Shown: piece by piece, positions 8,570-14,383 of the stretch
Position numbering within the stretch: position 1 is the stretch's first letter
Layout: the number at the start of each line of letters is the position of its first letter
Assembly: GCA_035526665.1 (NCBI GenBank)
Contig: DATLBY010000430.1
Span: 1 to 24,448, forward strand
Direction of reading: 5' to 3'
DNA: 24,448 nucleotides
Source of the DNA: DATLBY01 sp035526665
GTDB lineage: Bacteria; Acidobacteriota; Terriglobia; Bryobacterales; Bryobacteraceae
The notes under the pieces: generated by a model
Database searches by the model: none
What the model was told of the DNA's origin: nothing
Seen by the model: the letters and a program-made list of their open reading frames with translations, nothing else
Program-made: the position numbers and the translations under genes

Positions 8570-8979
8570 ACATCCTCTCTTTGCCGGGGCAGGAGTTCCA
8601 CTCTCACGGACAGGGGGAAAGCACTCTTCAGCGGCGTCTAAAAACTATCACAACCCGGGAACGAAAGCCAGGGTACGGATGGTGCGAGAGGCTCCAGGAA
8701 TCGCTGGCCTGCCTTGCGGGATTTTGGGGTGACCTCGGTCAACCAGACGGCGGTTTCTATGGCATCGATCTGGCAGAAGAAGGGAAGGATGGGTGCTAGG
8801 GATGCATCGCCCGGCAGGCCGATTGAGGGCCTGAGGCAAGTGGGCATGGAGATCCGCACTCCATCGAGTTTTGCGGGCGTGGTGGATGTCCAGCTAATTG
8901 CCTAACCAAGGAAAGTTCTTCCCGAAGATACCGGCAGGGCCGGAGTGAACCCCGGGCGAAGGGGTTCACTCCTGTGCAG
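8570..8979. other. Intergenic region without a recognised gene
   Basis: About 410 bp lie between the receptor start and the SGNH hydrolase stop. Short open frames occur on both strands (for example 8581-8799 plus and 8638-8859 minus), but none has a ribosome binding site with family resemblance. The receptor promoter should lie at the left end. The only clear structure is the hairpin at 8942-8972. Confidence 0.5.
8942..8972 (-). terminator. Strong 12-bp hairpin after the SGNH hydrolase gene, possible terminator
   Basis: GGAGTGAACCCC (8942-8953) and GGGGTTCACTCC (8961-8972) form a perfect 12-bp stem with a 7-nt loop. It lies 8 bp beyond the stop codon of the minus-strand hydrolase gene, which suits transcript termination or 3'-end protection. 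No T-run follows on either strand, so it is not a classical intrinsic terminator; a dispersed repeat is the alternative. Confidence 0.55.
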
Positions 8980-9864
8980 CTATCGTTTGTTCTTACCGAT
9001 CAGATTCAACACCGTCTGGGCCAGCAACGCCCGGCCGGCCGGAGACGGATGTATGTTGCAGGTTCCATCGGGAAGCGGGATGAGCAGTCCGGCCGTGCAG
9101 GCGTTCCCGTTGGACCCGGCCGCCGCTTGAGCGAAGGCCGTAAAACCGTCGGCGATCTGGGCGCTGAAGGCAGCGGCCACCTGAGTCGCTACGGTATTCA
9201 ATGCATAGATTGCGCCGGTCTGCAGCGGATCCTGATAATCGGGCGAATAGTAAGTGACGATTACCAGGTTGCCGGTGTAGCCGCCATCCAATCGCAACGA
9301 TTGCAGAATGGCGGCAAGATTCTGGCCATAGGCTGTCAGAAGGGCGGGAATTCCTGCAATGATACAGGGCGCCTGATAATTGCAGCTCGATTGAAGCAAC
9401 CGCAAATCGTTGCCGCCCAGATTGATGGTGACCAGATCAATCTGCTTGTCAGCGCGCAGGGCGCTGGCCGCGAAGCTCAACTGCGTTCCCGCGTAGACGG
9501 TGTGGAGTCCGTAATAGGCTTTGTAATCGCGGCAGCCGTTATCGGGCAGCGCATTGGATAGAAAGCTTCCGCTGGTTTCCCCTGGGCAGGCGATATTCAT
9601 CAGATTCTTCACATGCTGCACTTGCTTCGTGCCTGCCACCTCCTCCGGATATCCGGTGAAGTTGCCGGCCCCGCCGACAACCAGCGGGCTGAAACCGAAC
9701 GCCAGGGAATCCCCCAGCGCCAGGTACGACGGGTTCTGCTCCTGCGCGGATGCCGGCAATGCAAGCAAGCATATGCCGAGTATCCACAGCACGGGATGGC
9801 AGGATGAGGTTTTCCTTTCCTGGCCAGCCTGAATCGACTTCGCAACCGCTCTTACATTCTTCAT
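8980..9864 (-). CDS. Exported SGNH/GDSL-family hydrolase
   Basis: A 294-residue serine esterase/lipase-like protein. After an unusually long N-terminal tail (about 22 residues) comes a hydrophobic segment (VLWILGICLLALPASAQ) that fits a signal peptide cleaved at ASA-Q. Block I is YLALGDSLAFGF (nucleophile Ser in GDS), block III is TINLGGND, and the C-terminal block with the catalytic His is DGTCNIHPSPAGRALLAQ. Several cysteines in the mature part suggest disulfides. The family hydrolyses ester bonds in lipids, acetylated sugars or other substrates; the substrate here is unknown. AAGGAG lies about 10 nt before the ATG at 9864. An alternative ATG at 9945 overlaps the stop of the upstream gene (ATGA) but has no ribosome site and would add a 27-residue tail. 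It is probably co-transcribed with the upstream gene. Confidence 0.88.
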   Translation of the reverse strand: MKNVRAVAKSIQAGQERKTSSCHPVLWILGICLLALPASAQEQNPSYLALGDSLAFGFSPLVVGGAGNFTGYPEEVAGTKQVQHVKNLMNIACPGETSGSFLSNALPDNGCRDYKAYYGLHTVYAGTQLSFAASALRADKQIDLVTINLGGNDLRLLQSSCNYQAPCIIAGIPALLTAYGQNLAAILQSLRLDGGYTGNLVIVTYYSPDYQDPLQTGAIYALNTVATQVAAAFSAQIADGFTAFAQAAAGSNGNACTAGLLIPLPDGTCNIHPSPAGRALLAQTVLNLIGKNKR

Positions 9865-9941
9865 GTGGTTCTTACTCTCCTTTTCTAAACCCCTTAGGGT
9901 GCTTGCTGTGATGCCGAACAATCGTCTGGAAACTTTGTTAC

Positions 9942-10427
9942 TCATGGCAGGACCATGATCCATGTGGTCCGGTGGTCAATGGCGCGGCCGAGGTAGTAGC
10001 CGCCCAGAGTACCGGCGGATGCCATTCCGAGAAATAACGGGATTCCGGAGCCGGCGGAATCCGCGACCCTCGATGCAACATAGCCGCCGACGACGAGCCC
10101 GGTCAGGCTCCCGAGTACAGTGCCTAGCTTTCTGCCCCAGGACCCATGCGGTCTTTGGAGCTTGATCAGCGTCAATGATGCGCGCGGCACAGTTGTATTG
10201 CCGATGACAAGCGCGTCCTCTCTGACAACAACGGCTTCGCCTTTCAGCGTTGCGCCGTCCGGCAGTTTGATCTCGACTTGGCGGCCTTGGACCAAGCGCG
10301 CCAGCTCCGACCATTTGAGTGCGACCGGTTGGGATTTTTGATCCGCGGCGACCGCGCCGCTGCAGAGCATTGCGGTGAGAGCTGCCCCCAAGATTGCATT
10401 ACGTCTGATTCTTATTTCCGTTGCCAT
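9942..10427 (-). CDS. Small exported protein with glycine-rich hydrophobic C-terminus, unknown function
   Basis: A 161-residue protein not matched to a named family. It has a signal peptide (about 1-27, cleavage AVA-AD). A compact middle part (about 38-92: VQGRQVEIKLPDGATLKGEA, VVVREDALVIGNTTVPRASL) resembles a small beta-barrel, of the kind seen in SH3- or Sm-like folds. The C-terminal 55 residues are glycine/alanine-rich and hydrophobic (GTVLGSLTGLVVGGYVAS, GMASAGTLGGYYLGRAI), like glycine-zipper envelope proteins. A good ribosome site (AAGGAAGGG) precedes the ATG at 10427. It is the first gene of a minus-strand pair with the SGNH hydrolase 77 bp downstream, and it diverges from the winged-helix regulator. 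An envelope role is inferred from the signal peptide and composition only. Confidence 0.75.
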   Translation of the reverse strand: MATEIRIRRNAILGAALTAMLCSGAVAADQKSQPVALKWSELARLVQGRQVEIKLPDGATLKGEAVVVREDALVIGNTTVPRASLTLIKLQRPHGSWGRKLGTVLGSLTGLVVGGYVASRVADSAGSGIPLFLGMASAGTLGGYYLGRAIDHRTTWIMVLP

Positions 10428-10451
10428 GAGTTCCCTTCCTTTGTGCTAGCT

Positions 10452-10466
10452 ATCCGTGTCACGGAT
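10452..10466. promoter_or_regulatory. Perfect 15-bp palindrome, candidate operator
   Basis: ATCCGTG-T-CACGGAT is a perfect 7-bp inverted repeat with a 1-nt centre. It lies 25 bp before the start of the minus-strand small exported protein and 132 bp before the winged-helix regulator, in their shared divergent promoter region. The compact, perfectly symmetric arms suit a dimeric DNA-binding protein. Who binds it is unknown. Confidence 0.4.
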
Positions 10467-10598
10467 CGACATTGCGCCTTTCCTGCCGGGTAGTCATGCG
10501 GAAACCCTGATATAACTCTGATGAATGTGTGATGAGCGTTTAAGTCATTCAAAGCTTCACTGCAAAATCTGATAGGCTCGTAGTTTCTTCGAGGCCGT

Positions 10599-12485
10599 GT
10601 GGATTCAGAAATCCAGACATACGAGTTTGGTCCGTATCGAATCGACACGGGCGAGCGATTGCTGCACCGCGGCGATGAGCTGATTTCCCTGCCTCCGAAG
10701 GTCGTCGAGACCTTGCTCGCGCTAGTGGGCAACTCCGGCCGCATGGTGGATAAGGCCGAACTGTTGAGTAGGCTATGGCCCGACACTTTCGTGGAAGAGG
10801 GCGCCCTGACGCGCAACATCTCTTTATTGCGGAAGACCCTGGAAGACACGGCGGGTGAAACTCGCTACATCGAGACGATTCCCAAGCGCGGCTACCGCTT
10901 TGTGGCGACAGTTCGCACCGTGCTCCCCGAGCCTGCAGCCGAGCCGGCGGCCGCCGGCCCCATCGAGACTCCGGAACAGGTTCCAAAAAAGCGGAGATGG
11001 GCGGTCTGGATGGCAGTCCCGGCCATTGCCGGGGCCCTGGCTCTAGCAGGTTACCTGTCTCGTCCTCACCACCCGGCCGACCTGCTCCCGGTGGTCAGCG
11101 CCTCCACGCGTACGCTGGCGGTGCTTCCCTTCCGGAATGTGATTCGCGATCCATCGCAGGACTACTTCGTGGATGGGATGACCGAAGCGCTGGTCACGAG
11201 TCTGGCAAAGCTGGGAAATCTGCGGGTCATTTCGCTGGCCTCGGGAAACGCCAACCGGGGAGAGTCGGCGGCGCTGGGTGCGTTGGCCCACGATCATCCG
11301 GCCAACCTTGTTTTAAAAGGCACCGTACTGCGCTCGGGCGAGCGGGTGCGGATCGACGCGCAGTTGCTGGATCCCAAGACCCGGTCCGTGTTTTGGGCAA
11401 ATTACTACGAGGGTGACACGAAAGACACGGTAGCGCTGGAGTCCACAGTTGCGGAAGCCATCGCCCGCGAGATTCAAGGCAGCATTACGGCGGAGGAGAG
11501 AAAACTGCTGCGAAGCCGGCCGCAAATCCCTCCGGATGCCCTGGAGGCCTACATGCGGGGCCGGTACTTCTGGAACCGCCGCACGGAGGACGGACTGCGG
11601 CGAGCTGCGCGATATTTCCAGCAGGCAATTTCAGCCGATCCGACCTACGCGCTTGCCTACAGCGGCCTGGCTGACTCCTACTCGCTGCTGGGGTCTATCG
11701 GAGTCGACGGCATGCCGCCGAACAAAGCGATGCCTCTGGCGAAGGCGGCCGCGCAAAAGGCCATTGAAATTAATCCTGATCTGGCGGAAGGGCATGTTTC
11801 CTTGGCGTACGTAAAGTTGTCCTATGACTGGGACCTGCCGGGCGCGGCGGCGGAGTTCACGCGGGCCATGGCGCTGAACCCCGGATGGGCCACGGCGCAT
11901 CACTGGCGCAGCCATTATTTTATGGCCGCCGGGGAGCTGGGCCGGGCCACAGAGGAAATGCGGACGGCGCAACGGTTGGAGCCTCTATCGCCTGCGATCA
12001 ATATAGGGGTCGGATGGTGCTACTACTATACCCGCGAATTTGATCAGGCCATCGAGCAGTATCGCGCGGTTTTGGAAATGGAACCCAATTTTGCCCTGGC
12101 GCACCAGACGATCGGAATGGCATACGAGGCCAAGGGAATGTACAGCGAGGCGATTGAGCACTTCAAGCTGGCAGCCACTCTATCGACTGACAGCCCCTCG
12201 GCGGTGTCGGCCCTGGGCAGCGTGTATGCAACCGTGGGACGAACGCGTGAAGCTCGGATGGAACTCGCGCGGCTGGAGGAGATTGCGCGACGCCGGTATG
12301 TCCCAGCGCTCTACATGGCGGCCATTCACGACGGACTTGGGGAGACGGCCGCTACTTTCGAGTGGGCCTGGAAAGCTCTAGGGGAACACTCGGATTATCT
12401 TATGTATTTACATCTGGAGCCCCGCGCGGGCAAAGTATCGAAACACCCGGAATTTCTCAGGTTGCTGGCCCGGGTGCATCCCTGA
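10599..12485 (+). CDS. Winged-helix transcription regulator with membrane anchor, TolB-like and TPR domains
   Basis: A 628-residue CadC/ToxR-like one-component regulator. Residues 8-104 form an OmpR/PhoB-type winged helix (FGPYRIDTGERLLHRGDELI, then LPPKVVETLLALV ... ETIPKRGYRFVA). A Pro/Ala linker leads to KKRR and one membrane segment (about 134-153), so DNA binding is inside and the rest outside. Residues 170-300 form a TolB/FlgO-like module (TLAVLPFRNVIRDPSQDYFV ... GMTEALVTSLAKLGNLRVIS), followed by TPRs to the end (about 310-620). This is a common Acidobacterial design for sensing the envelope state. The start is a GTG with a short CGAGG just upstream. It is followed after 2 bp by the START-like gene. 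It may act on the divergent genes or on itself (inference). Confidence 0.9.
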   Translation: MDSEIQTYEFGPYRIDTGERLLHRGDELISLPPKVVETLLALVGNSGRMVDKAELLSRLWPDTFVEEGALTRNISLLRKTLEDTAGETRYIETIPKRGYRFVATVRTVLPEPAAEPAAAGPIETPEQVPKKRRWAVWMAVPAIAGALALAGYLSRPHHPADLLPVVSASTRTLAVLPFRNVIRDPSQDYFVDGMTEALVTSLAKLGNLRVISLASGNANRGESAALGALAHDHPANLVLKGTVLRSGERVRIDAQLLDPKTRSVFWANYYEGDTKDTVALESTVAEAIAREIQGSITAEERKLLRSRPQIPPDALEAYMRGRYFWNRRTEDGLRRAARYFQQAISADPTYALAYSGLADSYSLLGSIGVDGMPPNKAMPLAKAAAQKAIEINPDLAEGHVSLAYVKLSYDWDLPGAAAEFTRAMALNPGWATAHHWRSHYFMAAGELGRATEEMRTAQRLEPLSPAINIGVGWCYYYTREFDQAIEQYRAVLEMEPNFALAHQTIGMAYEAKGMYSEAIEHFKLAATLSTDSPSAVSALGSVYATVGRTREARMELARLEEIARRRYVPALYMAAIHDGLGETAATFEWAWKALGEHSDYLMYLHLEPRAGKVSKHPEFLRLLARVHP

Positions 12486-12487
12486 GG

Positions 12488-13378
12488 ATGAGGAACGTAC
12501 AGTACGTTTTCCTGTGCGCACTGGTATTCGCGGGAGCTTGCTGGGCGGCTTTATGTATTACCACTCTGGATCCTAGGGTTTCCAGCGAGTACGAGGGGTA
12601 CCTGCGGAGCGCCGAGCAAATGAGGATGCGCAGATTGAGCGCGGGTGAACTGTCGTGGGTGCCGGAGGAGTTCAAGGCGCAAGCGGACAAGAATCTTCGT
12701 GCGGGTAAGCCTTTTCGGCGGAATGTGGGATTGGGGACCATCAACCAGCGGATAGCGGGCTGGAATGGCACCGTGATCCATTGGATTGGCGCTATCCAGA
12801 TTGAGGGCGCCCGGATGGATGATCTGAAAAGCGTGCTGCAGGATTACGGCAAATATGCCGCGCTGTACAATCCCCTGATTTACGAATGCCGGGCGCGTCC
12901 GATTGCGGTTCCCACGGGAGCCGCTTATAACGTGGAGTTCGGGATGCAAAACGTTTACCGTGTCGGGTCCTTTTTTCCGCAGCACTATTCTTTTCACGTA
13001 AAATCCCGCAGCGACTATTCCGAGCACGCCGGGCAGAGTGGTCCTGTACTGCTGGTGCGGTGGCGCGCCAGCGAAATCCGGGAGTCCGAAAGCGGAGTTC
13101 CGGGACGCAACGATTTTTTGAATGTGCAGCAGGATCACGGCATTCTCTGGGCTTTCAATACTTATTGGATTGCGCAGCAGAAAGGCCCGAATTTGTACGT
13201 GGAGTTCGAGTCGATTACGCTGGCGCGCTCAGTCCAAAATTTCAAATGCCGGGTGGGGGTTATGCCGGTTCCGAAATCGATCGTGTCCAATGTAATGGAG
13301 TCGCTGCCGGCCGAGTCTTTGGATTTAATGCTGACGGCCACGCGGGCGGAATGCAGACGCAGGGCGGGCGCACGTTGA
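12488..13378 (+). CDS. Exported protein with predicted START/SRPBCC-like domain
   Basis: A 296-residue protein beginning with a signal peptide or membrane anchor (MRNVQYVFLCALVFAGACWA). From about 98 onward the pattern resembles the helix-grip START/SRPBCC superfamily: VIHWIGAIQIEGARMDDLKS, then VLQDYGKYAALYNP; later DHGILWAFNTYWIAQQKGPN, then LYVEFESITLAR; and a final amphipathic helix (SLPAESLDLMLTATRAE). Such domains hold hydrophobic ligands. The fold call is by eye and moderate. The ATG is only 2 bp after the regulator stop and uses GAGG directly before it, so translation is probably coupled. Being exported beside the regulator's outer domain, it could present a ligand to it; this is an inference. 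I know no named family for it. Confidence 0.75.
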   Translation: MRNVQYVFLCALVFAGACWAALCITTLDPRVSSEYEGYLRSAEQMRMRRLSAGELSWVPEEFKAQADKNLRAGKPFRRNVGLGTINQRIAGWNGTVIHWIGAIQIEGARMDDLKSVLQDYGKYAALYNPLIYECRARPIAVPTGAAYNVEFGMQNVYRVGSFFPQHYSFHVKSRSDYSEHAGQSGPVLLVRWRASEIRESESGVPGRNDFLNVQQDHGILWAFNTYWIAQQKGPNLYVEFESITLARSVQNFKCRVGVMPVPKSIVSNVMESLPAESLDLMLTATRAECRRRAGAR

Positions 13379-13400
13379 GTCACGCCCGGCGGATTGCACT

Positions 13401-13415
13401 ACGGCCCTTACAGTA
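13401..13415 (+). repeat. 15-bp direct repeat, left copy
   Basis: ACGGCCCTTACAGTA is identical to 14263-14277 and in the same orientation. The two copies bracket the decayed toxin-antitoxin genes. This copy also forms the left arm of the hairpin at 13401-13457. Confidence 0.75.
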
Positions 13416-13457
13416 CCTGTCAAGCCAGCTGACCCCTGTAACCGAAATAAGGGCCGT
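13401..13457 (+). repeat. Long-loop inverted repeat after the START-like gene
   Basis: ACGGCCCTTA (13401-13410) pairs perfectly with TAAGGGCCGT (13448-13457). Inside it, TTACAG (13408-13413) faces CTGTAA. It lies 22 bp beyond the stop codon of the START-like gene. It may end that transcript or be a repeat element; no T-run follows. Confidence 0.5.
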
Positions 13458-13471
13458 GCTGTTTCGAGTCT

Positions 13472-13750
13472 GTGATAACGTCCTTTATCACGCTCTCAAC
13501 GGTTGGGGAGAACCTGCGTCCGCTGATCTGATCCTGCGCACTTTTCTTCGCTGCCAAGGTATGAAGAAGGGCGACCTTACGAAACTCATTGACGAAGCCG
13601 TCCGCTGGCGCGTGTTCAATCGCACCGTTCAGGACATCAAGGCGCGCAACGCCAGCTACGACATAAGGGAGCTTCAGGAGATTGTGGATCAGGCCCTAGG
13701 CCAAGTTCGCGCGTGGTGCCGCTCCCAAAAAGAAGGCGGACCCGGCCTGA
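13472..13750 (+). pseudogene. Decayed antitoxin gene of a PIN-type toxin-antitoxin pair
   Basis: The core at about 13516-13710 reads in one frame as LILRTFLRCQGMKKGDLTKL, then IDEAVRWRVFNRTVQDIKAR and NASYDIRELQEIVDQAL. This matches the ribbon-helix-helix-like antitoxins found just before COG1569-type PIN toxins (compare the conserved MKKGDLSKFVEEAVRWRVF pattern). A likely N-terminus (GTG at 13472, ITSFITLSTVGENLR) is in another frame, implying a frameshift near 13512-13516. Near the end the natural frame seems to switch again to ...RGAAPKKKADPA and a TGA at 13748-13750 that overlaps the toxin ATG (TGATG), as in intact pairs. No full-length antitoxin can be made. Exact shift points are uncertain. 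Confidence 0.65.
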
Positions 13751-14172
13751 TGCGCGTGGTGCTCGATACAACATTCTGGTGTCCGCTCTGATTACACCGG
13801 CCGGTAATCCCGCCGCCATTTACGCCTGGGAAGGCGGAAAATTCGCGCTCCTGACCTGCGCGGAACAGCTGCGGGCCACGCTGCAAAAACCAAAAGTAGC
13901 CGAGCTGATCAGGCCTGCAAGGCCGGCCGCCTCGTAAACCAAATTCAAAGCTCGCTGGGGACGTCAGCCCGCTGCCGCGCATCGAACGATCTTCAGACCT
14001 GACTGATGATTTTCTGCTGGGGCTGTCCGAGGCAGGTAGGGCCGATTATCTCGTGACAGGGCACAAGAGCGGCCTGCTTTCACTTGCGCGGCCCCAAAGC
14101 ACGCCCATCGTATCCGCGCGCGATTTCGCCAAGCTATTCGAAAGACCCTTAGCAGGAGGCCACTGCTGGTGA
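13750..14172 (+). pseudogene. Decayed PIN-domain toxin gene (COG1569-like), multiple frameshifts
   Basis: Read across frames, this is a PIN ribonuclease toxin. It begins MRVVLDT; the expected NILVSALITPAGNP follows only if one A is restored near 13772. It continues AIYAWEGGKFALLTCAEQL, then RATLQKPKVAELIRP, shifts near 13917 to KAGRLVNQIQS, and shifts again near 13952 to GDVSPLPRIERSSDLTDDFL, then LGLSEAGRADYLVTGHKSGL and ISARDF-type VSARDFAKLFERP, ending TGA at 14172. The acidic residues of the PIN site (D of LDTN, E of EQL, D of DDFL, D of ADYLVTGH) are still recognisable. At least three frameshifts and a stop at 13789-13791 make it inactive. Decay of both genes suggests loss of selection for the pair. 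Confidence 0.8.
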
Positions 14173-14262
14173 GCACCGAAATCATTCTCTCGCCGCTTCC
14201 AGGCTGCAGCCAATCCTATTTACTCCGGCGCCGCATCGGCCGGACGTTGGACAATCTGCCCC

Positions 14263-14277
14263 ACGGCCCTTACAGTA
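14263..14277 (+). repeat. 15-bp direct repeat, right copy
   Basis: Identical to 13401-13415. It ends exactly where the TTGACA -35 box of the following receptor operon begins (14278), so it is the upstream border of that promoter. Confidence 0.75.
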
Positions 14278-14306
14278 TTGACATAAAAGAGTTGTTGGGC
14301 TACTCT
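14278..14306 (+). promoter_or_regulatory. Sigma-70-like promoter of the receptor/hydrolase operon
   Basis: A perfect -35 TTGACA (14278-14283), a 17-bp spacer and TACTCT (14301-14306, T-A and final T of the -10 kept). The start point would be near 14313, about 70 nt before the ATG at 14384. It is the best promoter match I see in the window. Confidence 0.6.
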
Positions 14307-14383
14307 CTCTTAACGATAAATTTCGTGCGCCGTGCAGCCGAGTTTGCTACCCCGCAACAGTAACACCGACAGGGAGAGCTACG

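Noticed and set aside
8638..8859. Open frames on both strands in the gap between receptor and SGNH gene
   Set aside because: Short, without ribosome sites or motifs, and mutually overlapping.
13060..13791. 243-codon open frame on the plus strand spanning the START-like gene end and the TA region
   Set aside because: Its first part is out of frame with the START-like gene and its last part is the antitoxin core running into the frameshifted toxin start; it is a chance fusion of remnants, not one gene.
14169..14363. 64-codon open frame overlapping the toxin stop
   Set aside because: It contains the repeat and the receptor operon promoter, has no family match and is better explained as non-coding leader DNA.
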